Shown here: piece after piece, positions 20,201 through 29,034 of the stretch
Layout: every line of letters begins with the position of its first letter
Numbering within the stretch: the first letter of the stretch is position 1
Source: Tritrichomonas musculus
Lineage: Eukaryota > Parabasalia > Tritrichomonadida > Tritrichomonadidae
Direction of reading: 5' to 3'
Length of the DNA stretch: 64,000 bases
Assembly (NCBI GenBank): GCA_039105265.1
Contig: JAPFFF010000018.1
Location: 682,001 to 746,000, forward strand
Program-made: the position numbers and the translations under genes
Notes under the pieces: generated by a model
What the model was told of the DNA's origin: nothing
Database searches by the model: none
The model's input: the letters and a program-made list of their open reading frames with translations, nothing else

Positions 20201-20957
20201 TTTTACATTGAATGACACATATTCCAGAAAAAAAAGACTAATGGAAACATTTAAGTATATTATCAGCAAATTTATATATCTCAGTTATCGAAATTTCAAT
20301 CACGTCTACTTAATTCAGCGCATTTCACGACTTCTTGAATCATGTGATATATCAAATCATTTTGAAATTTTATGCGAATTTGAGAATCGTGCAGCTTCTC
20401 CAAACTTTTCCGTTCTTAATAATAGCGAAGATGTTGATATTTTCATGAAAATGATCTTTGTCTTCTCAGATTATTCACGTTTTTGGTGCGAAAAAGAAGA
20501 CTTTGAGCTTGTTTTTGACGAATATAATCAGCAATTTTTCACAGAAGAAGAACTAAGCAATAAAAATATTGTTTGGGGATTTCAAGAAGAAATTTTAACG
20601 AAAATAGTTAAACCATTTTGTGATCTACTAACTGTTTTTTGTCCACTATATGAATTGTCTGAAAAATTAATAGATGTATCAAATTTAATTCAACTAAAAA
20701 TCATGGGGAAAAGTATTGATGGTTCACATATAGCTAATTTTATTCCTAGTTTGGCTGATATTGATGATAACGATTCAGGATCCGCAGAAAATTACTTTCA
20801 TGACGACTTTAACGAATCCAGAAATGATACTAGGAATAAGAATCAGAACAGATTTACTTCTTATAGAAAAATATCAAATTCATCAGAATCAAATGAATAT
20901 ACTGATGAAGACATAAACATAGAAAATGGAAATGGAGAAGATGTTGATGGCGACTGA
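17202..20957 (+). CDS. two-pass receptor with Cache-like sensor and degenerate cyclic-nucleotide phosphodiesterase domain
   Basis: 1251 residues. A short cytoplasmic N-terminus is followed by a helix at about 32-56, a roughly 325-residue outside domain with N-glycosylation sites and a dCache-like pattern, and a second helix at about 384-405. The cytoplasmic part holds Asn/Asp-rich low-complexity stretches (about 640-710, 810-1010) around a phosphodiesterase-like fold. There KLDLLALILSVFIRDIGYL corresponds to the LLALL...HDxxH helix and FVFSDYSRF to the CADISNP motif, with WGFQEEILTKIVKPFCDLL as the following helix. The metal-binding HD...H is changed to R796-D797...Y800; Asp 1090 is kept. Catalysis is unlikely. 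It may sense a ligand outside and act by binding partners or cyclic nucleotide. TCACCATTTT lies 31 bases before the ATG. Confidence 0.72.
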   Translation: MSDDSELSIAGTKTPIVNEENDNDSLVYRNQFFIISATSVSMIFILLFFALVAPWWISRDESVKTIQYLVSERISTSSKAFANATEYLMKKYEIACTQLKGLSYDPNVTSCSPSGIQNFIRYAQTMKSALTPNPYRFYLIHNQTAGCQLELAQQNSISFKLYMILPYNQTHDQIKIFDEKTDFSPDRFEPDNNEYGILLKYISIKDSYMRLPNDQILYDEPYWTSGISTFGNLKDNRTLTFIYPQINFTHVHSTTISGIELLNIEILDILDDLHSSSQVNWIILDHKNQILIDKELGAIYPNHIISQTPQYPNIENSPNIKWKEASNFFHLLNKEEPLLINLNDTQYYLIERSITTYKGHLIFDIYMMICYDDLLYDVFKRVNYLFLVVIILSTISIFLHWYFERRIIKRRDKKLSIPYKVTDQGGNNNIEPSEMDNNEGNKYSENDNRYSDSDKYFKLPYFNNGKIGNVILSLRELELTSPEEIMMNKIIDSSINNFSKTQNRIFSIYYTSENSEKCDLCKHLKGESYHQIISEEVSNTQQPQQNFLIYQQKNQKFRPIHNRKGDSSNFCPYQFINLKSDSNINQDLLDEYYQDELLEISNRYANNNTNHLEMVDQANTKFNNNTQEEIPFKTWDILTFNHFIPGFSSISTYEHDNFISQYDSHDNDSCTNDNHSAKNDQDKDRHNFSDSENLNKNNDNYEDDDIFSINDEKDKIRKKIVFIVLEFIQDKKLIFEDIDPDQIVEFLLYFSRNFMINSYKTFESVKTIEYLFSSDFYQWMNNKLDLLALILSVFIRDIGYLTDEDIIVYLNKERFKTEIENSTEEYEDKENSSMSNEKQTENNNDNNNNNFNNHINQNNNINLITTNDIPNIQKFDNERNNKIDSYADNSNYHMIGDSDNNANTDHIIENERDKANNKKETQSENDSMNQSISNILKMPIFDINSYSDNNTERRYDNNNNNNNNNCDNDNNDDFSDSSYKNRTNNFRYRTENSIFRKKDVFTLNDTYSRKKRLMETFKYIISKFIYLSYRNFNHVYLIQRISRLLESCDISNHFEILCEFENRAASPNFSVLNNSEDVDIFMKMIFVFSDYSRFWCEKEDFELVFDEYNQQFFTEEELSNKNIVWGFQEEILTKIVKPFCDLLTVFCPLYELSEKLIDVSNLIQLKIMGKSIDGSHIANFIPSLADIDDNDSGSAENYFHDDFNESRNDTRNKNQNRFTSYRKISNSSESNEYTDEDINIENGNGEDVDGD

Positions 20958-21340
20958 AAAACAAGAAGAAAATCTTTAGTTTGTAAATTATTTGTTTGTA
21001 TTTATTTTATATTAAATTGTTATGTAAATATTATAATAGTATTAAAATTTTCAAATTATCTTTTATTTTTATTTCATTCATCTATTCTTCTATGCATATA
21101 ATTTTCTGCTGCCAATTCGAATTATTGATATGCAATCAAAACAACAACTGCATGAAACAAATGACAATATAATTAACTCAAATGCGTTTGAATACGAAGA
21201 AGAAGTAGAATTTAGAGAAGAATTTTAACTTGAAGATAATAAAAAGTCGAAGGCTTTCAAACCTCCTATAGAAGAGTTTATAGAAGAAGGCTTTAATAAG
21301 CTTTAAGTAGAAAATCATTTTAATATATTTTAAAATAGTT
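20958..21340. other. intergenic and 5' flank of a decayed transposase
   Basis: After an AT-rich 3' flank, a 32-codon frame starts at 21130 (MQSKQQLHETNDN..., rich in Glu) and stops at 21228, followed by another open stretch KKSKAFKPPIEEFIEEGFNK. These may be the decayed N-terminus of the transposase that follows. Confidence 0.35.
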
Positions 21341-22554
21341 TGTCATATCGAGAACAATTCTTTTAACAGCAAGATTAATTCACCAAGAATCAGTAGATAA
21401 ATGTGGTCTTTCAGAAGTTGGTGCTTTATTTGGTGTAAAAAAAGCAACTATTTCGAAATGCATTTCAAGAGATGTTAAAACTAAGAAATCGCATGGAAGG
21501 CCAATAGTACTATCACCTCAACAAATAAAAAATGTATATGACGAAATATATATACTTTACTGCCAAAATCTCCCTCCTGATATTGATATGCTGGTTGATA
21601 TTATTTATGAGAAGTTTAAAGTATCTATAATACCTAATACATTATATAGGCTTATTAAAAGATCACAAAATATTAAACTATTCGAAGCTCCAGTGATGGA
21701 ATCTACACGAGCTGATTTACCTCTTGAAGTAATAGAAGGACACTACATTCATCTTAACAATGTTTTTTGAAATAACGAAAGTACCTCCTTGCATTGTATT
21801 TAACGTGGATAATTATATGTTTAAGCGTGGATATAAAGAAACATACAGTAATCCTGCCTGTAGAAGTTCCTGATGATTATATGTTTAAGCGTAGACTGAT
21901 CATATAAAAGGACAACCATGATATGCTATATATCACTGGATGGAACCATATTAAAACCATTTGTAATAATCTTTTCTTTTAGAAGAATACAATGAGAGCA
22001 ATGTAAACATTTATTCTCAGGAAAATGGATTTATCAATTCCGAATTATTTATTATTGCTCTGAGGAAATTTTAGTTCCTGAAATAAAAGGAAGAAGAGAA
22101 TTGACTGGTTATGAAGGCGAAGGCATCATTATTTTAAATGGGTGTAGCGCTCACTCATCTGAAATTTTTCTGTAATTAGGTATCTGGAATAATATTTACC
22201 CATTTTTCGAGTCAGCTTTTACCTCAGATCAAGTGCTTGCAAGTGATCTGGGTATTTTTGGACTTCATTCTAAAAAAAAATGTAAAAGCAAATGAAAACT
22301 TTGAACAGCATACAAGTGTTGATATTCAGCAAATTGTTAACTCTTGGATTAGGTTGACAAACCCAGATAAAGCTGTCAGCGCATTCAATCAAGTTGGAAT
22401 ATATCAAATTGAAATTACAGACAATGTTTATGTAGTAAGAGCTGATATTAAAAAGGCTCGTGCCATAAGATGAATAGATCATGTAGAATGTAAAAATGAA
22501 TTTACAGGTAATAAAACTGTTCCAATTCCCGAAATAAAGAATTCTGCTAAATAA
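21341..22554 (+). pseudogene. pogo/DDE_1-type transposase remnant
   Basis: A helix-turn-helix part (LSEVGALFGVKKATISKCIS) is followed by PQQIKNVYDEIYILYCQNLP. An open piece ends at 21770. Further pieces in shifted frames read CIVFNVDNYMFKRGYKET (first catalytic Asp region), SLDGTILKPFVIIFS, EGIIILNGCSAHSS (second site, Asp apparently changed to Asn) and ASDLGIFGLHSKKK. Then comes VNSWIRLTNPDKAVSAFNQVG, the usual C-terminal part of DDE_1 proteins. Order and spacing match CENP-B/pogo-like transposases of the Tc1/mariner superfamily. At least three frame changes or stops make it a fossil. Confidence 0.7.
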
Positions 22555-22667
22555 TTAGTGTACAAAAACGTTGAATTTCTGGTTAACGATATTTGTTTTT
22601 TTGTTATGGTATTATATAATGGAAATACTCTTTGGCGCGATACAAGAAGCAAGTACATACGTAAACG

Positions 22668-22694
22668 TACTGTACTTAGAATTTAAGTACAGTA
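22668..22694. repeat. short hairpin, 10-base arms
   Basis: tactgtactt (22668-22677) and aagtacagta (22685-22694) with a 7-base loop, just after the pogo remnant. Confidence 0.6.
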
Positions 22695-22799
22695 TGTCAA
22701 CAAAATTAATTATCAAAGATGATACATATAATATAAGAATGTTCTAATAAGTAATACTGGATTTGGGTTAACATAAGGAATTTTAATAGTCTGATAACA

Positions 22800-22820
22800 A
22801 CGAAGGACGACGTCCTTCGT
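22800..22820. repeat. 21-base palindrome with single-base centre
   Basis: acgaaggacg-a-cgtccttcgt. It is much richer in GC than its surroundings and lies in a stretch with no gene. Confidence 0.8.
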
Positions 22821-23498
22821 AGATAATGAAATGAAAAATATTATCTAAGTCTTATTTAATGTTTTGGACATCTTCATTATTTTCAATTGAACATATCATC
22901 CTTAAATGCATTGAAAAGATTTTATAATTTCAGTGCATAGTTCAATTATCTTTCTATCGAATCTAATTCTAAAAATAATTAATATTATATATAATTTTTT
23001 TTATCTGTAAAGAATTTAATTCCTTTGGATATTATATCAAAAAACTCTATTGGATAACCAAGAGCAAATTTTTGAAATTCTGAATTAAAATGGTCATCAA
23101 AAATTTTTTTATTTTCTTTTTTTTCTTTTGAATAGCTAAATCTTTTAATATTTTTAACAGCAAGAATTGAAGGATATAACTTGTAATTTATAACACCATG
23201 AGACGTTTAAAAAACATTTCTTTTGGGAGACCAAAATTAATTTTCATAACGAAAAACGACCAAAAGTGTAAGTTTCTATTGTGTGATGGGGTGTGAAACA
23301 CCCACTACCATATCTAACTTTGCGCATATCCACTAAAACCTATTACCAGATGAAATTGAAGAAGTTGGCTAGTATAATGAAGAGGAATTTAAGGTAGGAA
23401 AGTCACCTAATGAATCAAAAATTGATGAACAAGCTCTGTTGAAGCAAATAGAATATCTGCAATTCCACGGTGATTGCCATTCTCCACATCAAACTAGA

Positions 23499-24053
23499 TC
23501 ATAGCTTGAAGAAATGCTCAATAATAAAAGTCAAACAATTGTAATTGATCGTTACTGGTGGGGGTATCGATGTAAAAAGAAACACAAAGATTTTTTTGGT
23601 GTGATGAAAGTATGTTCTTTGAATAGGTTTGTAAAAATCTTCTGGTTTTGGTATAACATAATTTCGCTTAATTGAAGGATTTGAATTAATAAAGGCACTG
23701 CATCCAGAACGGAATGATTCTTTAGAAAAATTGTATAATGAATCTGACATTGCCTGACTCATTGAAAGATAGCAGCTTGCAACAAAATTATAGTGAGCAT
23801 GTTCAATAGAAGGTTTTGCAACTTCCATTAATAAAAGTTGCTTTTTTGGCACAAAATTGAAGTGTTTCTCTATTACTAATTTTATTATTACTATCGCATC
23901 TAAATAATAGATTACATTTTTGCAATTTAGGAAAGATCTTCTTCTCATTTCCCTATTTTTTGAAGTTGTTGGTTTTGTATCTTTATCCCAATTCTGATCC
24001 ATGTCTTCAATGATTAAGCTTCGGAAATTGTTTTCTATCCCACCCCATATCAT
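23499..24053 (-). CDS. hypothetical ORF, possibly a transposon-derived remnant
   Basis: 184 codons from ATG 24053. In the same frame just upstream the sequence reads HPPKV before MIWGGIENNFRSLI. HPPKVMIWGGI resembles the conserved VMVWGGI segment of Tc1/IS630-type (DDE_3) transposases, and a stop lies a few codons further upstream, so this may be the open tail of a broken transposase. The rest (an Arg-rich stretch, then NFVASCYLSMSQAMSDSLYN) is not recognised and no second catalytic Asp motif is evident. It lies between two other transposase remnants, which also argues against a host gene. Confidence 0.3.
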   Translation of the reverse strand: MIWGGIENNFRSLIIEDMDQNWDKDTKPTTSKNREMRRRSFLNCKNVIYYLDAIVIIKLVIEKHFNFVPKKQLLLMEVAKPSIEHAHYNFVASCYLSMSQAMSDSLYNFSKESFRSGCSAFINSNPSIKRNYVIPKPEDFYKPIQRTYFHHTKKIFVFLFTSIPPPVTINYNCLTFIIEHFFKL

Positions 24054-24662
24054 TACTTTTGGAGGATGAAGGTTGTCGTGTTTTCAACTGTATAATAAAT
24101 TTCACATTCAATCCTCCAAACGTAATTATTGAGGGTACCGAGTTCGAACCACTTTAATAACGGAAAAGTAAAATTATTAATTGAGATCTTTACTTAAAAC
24201 TAGTTCAAAAAACTTTGCCTCCATTTAACATTCCTTTTATTTTTCAGGAAAAAAAATTGTGAGTCATAACTTTATCTTGAAGAGAAAAAATTAAAAATTT
24301 AAAAATGTAATTTGAATGAAAACATGATAACTGTTAAACTGAGGTATAAAAAATACAATCAACCAAAAAAATGTTAATTATCGAAGGAAAAAATTGAAAT
24401 TATTAAAAAGAAAATATTTTCATTCTTGAAATTGGTATCCACTATCAAAAAAGAAAAGGCTTTAAAATTAACAATTAGATAATACTGGAATAGTTTCACA
24501 TATGGTAAAAAAAGTATAGTTGTAATATAAAATATTGAGAAGATTCAAAAAAGAGCTGTTGCTATACAAGATGCTGTTGAAAGAAATTGTAAATATATTA
24601 TGTTTGTTAAGATAAAGTTGGTAATGAATGAAAATTTGGAAAAGAAATATGTTTTTAATTTG
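24054..24662. other. AT-rich stretch without a gene
   Basis: About 600 bases between two minus-strand transposon remnants. A few short open pieces occur (e.g. IQKRAVAIQDAVERNCKY, plus strand near 24541) but nothing that can be assigned. Confidence 0.4.
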
Positions 24663-25613
24663 TCATTTTTTTAAAAAAGTGCCATTTTTTACAAAAAAAG
24701 CATAAAAAAGTCCAAAAAGATGATATATCTTTCGAGATATCTCTGGGAAAAAAATGGTTTCTAGCCAATTTCTTATTAAGTTAGTGTTTGCAAAATCTTT
24801 CGTTTGGTGCTTAATATATAAATTTGAGAATGTAAGGCGTTTTAGAATTAAACTATCTACCGTTTTACGCGGAATTATTAGGAGGGGTTTTGTGTAGGTC
24901 CCGTCATTGCAAATGTAATGTATCAACGTTGCTCTTTTCGATTCTCTTCTAACAGGAATGTTGGTTACTTCTCCTTGATAATCTGATTTGACAATCACCT
25001 TCATGGAATACTCGTCTACGTACTCATCTTGGCCAGCCTCGTCCATATTATATACCAACGAGGCTGGCACACCATCAACAGCTTTTTTTAATTCAATGAA
25101 ATAATTTTCCATATTTTCATCGCTCACATTATAACGATTCTCGTCAATAGGGTCTCCCCTGATAATTCTATAGTAGCCAGATTCCATTATATAAGTCCTT
25201 AACGTATCTGGTGATAATGATTTGTGAAAATTTTCAATTGTAAGTTGTAAAGCATCATATAATGTAGGTTTTATACCTTTTTCTAAGTAACCGTTAATGA
25301 TTTCAAATAGAGAAACCTTCTCTTCTTTGGTTAAAAAAATAGGACGACTATTAGGACGGGATTCTAATGGAAGCGAGAGCTGTTTTTCAAAAGATTTATG
25401 GTCAATGCCTAATAATTTTGCAATTTTTCTATTAGAAAAACCATGCGGATGAAGTAAATAATGTAAATCATGACATTGTGAACGATAGTCATATGCTCTT
25501 AAATAGTATTCTGATGTAATTGCATCACTTACTAACAATTTTTCTCTCGTATTTGTTATCCAAGAAGTTTGTATTTCATGGACTACTGTTCTTTCTATTG
25601 AATATTTACTCAT
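24663..25613 (-). pseudogene. pogo/DDE_1-type transposase, C-terminal half missing
   Basis: 316 codons from ATG 25613, continuous. The N-terminus has a helix-turn-helix (HPHGFSNRKIAKLLGIDHKS). The middle has SLSPDTLRTYIMESGYYRII. The catalytic core begins with LVYNMDEAGQDEYVDEYS (first Asp), then RRESKRATLIHYICNDGTYT and KPLLIIPRKTV. This order is diagnostic of DDE_1 transposases. After IRNWLETIFFPEISRK (about residue 290) the sequence ends in an unrelated tail, so the second and third catalytic residues are absent. It differs clearly from the remnant at 21341-22554, so it is a different lineage. The frame is otherwise clean, suggesting a younger, deletion-truncated copy or a domesticated DNA-binding fragment (less likely). 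Confidence 0.75.
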
Positions 25614-26092
25614 TTATAAAACTAACAATTTGAATACTTTCATGGTCACTTAACTTTTTATTGGGGACTACTTATGTGTTCTAAATTATTTTTCAAAGCA
25701 TAAAATTTTAACTATTTAAAATTTCTGAGAATAGATGAAGTGGGGACTGGTTTATAGCGGTTAGGGACGGGTTTTTCGTTTGACTATAACTCATTTTTAA
25801 AATAGATATTTTTTACCTTTTTCGAATGTTATAAATTACGAATTATATCATATAATTATAATATTTTTTTACTATATTGTATCAAAATAATTTGATTTCT
25901 ATTGTAATTAATGAACAATTGATAGCTTATAGAATGGCACAATTTTTTTTCATTAAAAAGTGTTGATTTATTAAAAAATACGTTTAACATTTTAAAAAAG
26001 TGCTCCGAACGAAATGAATAATTGGCATATGCTTATCGGATACATAACTTTTTCTCCAACATTTAATAATTATGAATTTAAAGTTTTATTTA
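25614..26092. other. flank of the truncated pogo-type element with G-rich motifs
   Basis: GGGGACT occurs at 25663 and 25742, and CGGTTAGGGACGGG at 25758-25771; CGGTTAGGG recurs at 26448. In this AT-rich setting they could be terminal or subterminal repeats of DNA transposons. No paired inverted terminus was identified. Confidence 0.35.
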
Positions 26093-26198
26093 AAAATCTT
26101 CAAAATTGAATGACTAAATACATTTTGAAGCAACCCGTTTTAAAGCCGAAATTTTGGAAATTTCAAAATGTATGTAGTCATTCAATTTTGAAGATTTT
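26093..26198. repeat. foldback hairpin with 37-base arms
   Basis: The arms at 26093-26129 and 26162-26198 are inverted copies with one mismatch (aaaatcttcaaaattgaatg... against its complement), separated by a 32-base loop. No gene is present; a 69-codon frame across it is a by-product. Confidence 0.85.
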
Positions 26199-26523
26199 CC
26201 GACGATATTCAGCATTCAAGTTTCTTTCAACGAGGAATAAAAAGTTATGTATTCTAAAAGGATTTGATTCAGTAGATCTTTCTATCTCGATTTTGGATAA
26301 TTGTTTGCACTTTTCATAACTTTTATCTTTTTTTTTACAAATATCTATCAAATTTCATGAAAAAATTGTTAGCAACATTAAATATTAACATTATATATTA
26401 TTTTTTTTTAATGACTAAATGAATCTAAAGCCATTATATTAAAAAAACGGTTAGGGGTCAAAGTCTCATTTTTTTGAATAATAATAAAAAAAAAACTATT
26501 GAAAAAAATCAAAATTTATTAGA

Positions 26524-27665
26524 ATGGCGCCAAAAAGCAAACTAAGAATAAAAAACACAAATTCCATCAAACAACGATGGAAAAATAATAATGTTGAAGA
26601 ACAACAAGACTCCAAACCTTTTGAAGATCGACCACGAACAATTAATGCGTATATAGCAGTGATTTCAACCTATATACAAGGTTCCAATTACGAGCGGGCA
26701 AGAATGGCTGCTGCAACTGAAGGAAATAGTTTTCCGTCCAAAGCAACATATTACAGACATCAAGAAGTTTTAATTTCAAAAATAAAAAATAAATACATTG
26801 ATCATATAAATAAAATTGCAGGTGATATACTGAGTGAGAAAAAATTCGATTTATCTGGCGATGGAAAATATCCTACTACAAGAGATTCGATGCAATGCAC
26901 GTATTCTTGCATGGATTGCGTAAAAAATAAAGTTGTAAACGTTAATATAGTGTCCAAAAATGAAGTCAATGTAAGCACAAACATGCTGGAATCGAATACA
27001 GCTCGGAAGTGTTTTGATAATATTGTAGATAAATACTGGAAAGATTCATACAGCACGTCCACAAGTGATAACGATAATAAATCTTTAAACCAAGCAAAGA
27101 AAGCTGGTTTAGTGCCAGAAAGGAGATTTGATCCTCGCCATGGCTTTAAATGTTTAAGTCGAGAGTTTTACAAATTGACGAATTCATTTGAACACGAAGA
27201 GCTGATATATTTGATGTAAATCGAACTTTAATTATATCGTGGGGCGTATATTTGGTTGATAATATTGAAGATAAATATCTTCGCAGCCTAATGCGGATAA
27301 ATACTCTTGATCATTTAGTTGGGAGACATGAAAATTGCATACATGGCGAATTACCTCCTGAACATTGCGATTGGGAGGTTGGAAAGCGTAGTCCAGAGTT
27401 ATTTCAAAAAATGGTAAACTTTTTCAAAAGAACCGAAAAGTTTATAATAAATTGCGAATTCAAGAACTCATCTCAATGCAACGAGAGCCTCAACAATTTA
27501 ATATCCATGCTATCTGCATTTGCCGAGATGCAAAACACAAGTTCCAATCCAAAGGGAGAAACAAAGATAGTAGAAGAAGGAGTTGATCATGAACAAGCAC
27601 CAGCATCCGATGAACAAGAACCAACTTCCAAAAAACATACACCAGTTCCCAGAGAACCATATTAG
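26524..27665 (+). pseudogene. DDE-type transposase-like gene, one frameshift, unusual family
   Basis: The frame opens at ATG 26524 (MAPKSKLRIKN) and is open to 27219. A one-base shift near 27190 leads into DVNRTLIISWGVYLVDNIED, open to 27665, so the whole would be about 380 residues. The pattern DLSGDGKYPTTRDSMQCTYS, then VNVNIVSKNEVNVSTNMLES, TSDNDNKS and RFDPRHGFKCLSREFYKL resembles transposases with a DG(x)Y...QCTY block and D-D-E spacing seen in Kolobok/THAP9-like groups. The C-terminal part NCEFKNSSQCNESLNNLI fits the closing 'NE/ES' segment of that type. Family assignment is tentative. Composition is less AT-rich than the surroundings. Confidence 0.5.
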
Positions 27666-27686
27666 CAACCGAAAAGTGTTCACGAA

Positions 27687-28427
27687 ATGAAAGTAAATGA
27701 CGATTATAAGGAGGATAATGTTAGACCATTCGACTTTCAAGATGAAATAGATCGAATAAGAAAAGAAAATGAATCCTTAAAAGAACTAATAGCGAATTTG
27801 GAGACTCGAATGGCTACTGTTGAAATTAACATTAAAGATGTAAATCACAATGCCAAAGAACTCAGGAACGACGTCGATAGTAGCGTTAAGTACACAATCA
27901 AGCTGAAGAAATTAGATCTAGCTCCAAGAAAGGTGGCGAAGTACATTAACAAAGTTCATGATATTAAGAAGGACATGGCAAATCTCAAAAATGCACTACC
28001 AAGTGGTTCTCCAACAAATGATTCATTTGCTGAAAAGTTGAAAAGATCAAAATTGATAGAGCGAGAACTTGAGAATCTTCGAAACATGCTGGACACTCTT
28101 GCAGCAAATGACCAGAAAACAGTAGAAGAACAGACCAAATTGTTCAAGTCCTATGGATGGAAGTTGTCCAATTGCATTTATCGCATGACACCATACATAT
28201 CAGCAGAAGAGAAAGAGAAGTTGGACAATGCATGCAACTCCGTTAGAAATGACAAGAGACAATCACCGAAGCACGTGATGAAGGCCATCCAAAATTTCAT
28301 TGATACAATTAAGAACAACATATATCAACGAAACTCTGATATGAAGTTGAAAGGAAAAGAGTTCCAATATCATTTTCCACATCTCGATGATGATATAGAT
28401 GATGATGATGATGGATGTCCTCAATAA
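27687..28427 (+). CDS. coiled-coil ORF downstream of the transposase-like gene
   Basis: 246 codons from ATG 27687, only 21 bases after the preceding stop. Long heptad stretches occur at about 15-60 (IDRIRKENESLKELIANLET) and 115-150. The middle is basic and Lys-rich, and the C-terminus is acidic (HLDDDIDDDDDG). No enzyme motif. The close spacing and same less-AT-rich composition as the preceding gene suggest they belong to one element or one decayed longer gene. It may encode an accessory protein of a transposon; that is inference. Confidence 0.5.
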   Translation: MKVNDDYKEDNVRPFDFQDEIDRIRKENESLKELIANLETRMATVEINIKDVNHNAKELRNDVDSSVKYTIKLKKLDLAPRKVAKYINKVHDIKKDMANLKNALPSGSPTNDSFAEKLKRSKLIERELENLRNMLDTLAANDQKTVEEQTKLFKSYGWKLSNCIYRMTPYISAEEKEKLDNACNSVRNDKRQSPKHVMKAIQNFIDTIKNNIYQRNSDMKLKGKEFQYHFPHLDDDIDDDDDGCPQ

Positions 28428-28513
28428 GAAAGGTAATAACTAAAAAATTAATTTTTTAACTTTTTCTTTGTTTTTATTTTTATCGTTTCACTTTTATGTT
28501 AAACATGAATTAG

Positions 28514-28843
28514 GACATTGAAGATAATTTTTTAGATGCAATTGGAGATGTCTATGCTGATACCAAATCACAGTTTCGTCGTGAATATAATCGACGTGCT
28601 AAACAATACCAAAAGAAAGACAAATTTAAAGAAGAAATGAGGAAGCTCATGATTCCTGCAGGACAAGGTATTGGTTTTGCTACAGACATCAACCAAGATG
28701 AAGATAAGAGGTATGCATTTACAGAAACACTTCGACAGATTTATAAAATGAAACAAGTTGGAAGACCTATTGAAAAAGCAATAGCACTTGATGGAACTTA
28801 TAAGTACTTCACCCTCAGCGATATTAAAACCGTAGATTTATAG
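28514..28843 (+). pseudogene. open fragment lacking a proper start
   Basis: The frame is open from just after a TAG at 28511-28513 to a stop at 28841, with the first Met only at 28637 (MRKLMIPAGQGIGF). The part before that Met (DNFLDAIGDVYADTKSQFRR) is coding-like, so the gene appears truncated at its 5' end. An alternative is a splice acceptor ending in TTAG with a donor at GTAATA (28434), but the upstream ORF stops before that donor. Probably part of the same decayed element as 26524-28427. Function unknown. Confidence 0.35.
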
Positions 28844-29034
28844 TTGGAGCAGAAATATATTAATATCAATTATATTTCAAATAAAAGAAATTGATTTAGT
28901 TTGTAAATAATGTATGAAAAATCCATTTCGAACCTATTATTCCTTCAAAATTAAATTTTTTTTGTATTATTATTCAAAAATTCAATTTTTTCATCCTATT
29001 GAATTTAATTGTAAATCCTAATTCAATTCACCAA

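Larger units (their letters stand above)
22560..23498. other. gene-poor flank between transposon remnants
   Basis: Apart from the palindromes, a plus-strand stretch near 23350-23505 reads protein-like after an early stop (EEEFKVGKSPNESKIDEQAL then LLKQIEYLQFHGDCHSPHQT). It is too short to assign. A small GGGTGT-GAA-ACACCC hairpin lies near 23289-23304. Confidence 0.35.

Noticed and set aside
17202-20957. Active cyclic-nucleotide phosphodiesterase
   Set aside because: The HDxxH metal motif is not present in the best alignment, so only a degenerate domain is claimed.
26110-26319. 69-codon frame across the foldback hairpin
   Set aside because: Sequence is dictated by the inverted repeat; no protein-like signal.
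28434-28513. 80-base intron joining two open frames
   Set aside because: The upstream frame stops before the GTAATA donor, and the branch/acceptor does not match the Trichomonas ACTAACACACAG type.
28999-29034. Longer N-terminus for the RapGAP protein
   Set aside because: Starts with TTG; the ATG at 29035 directly follows a TTCACCAA initiator-like motif.
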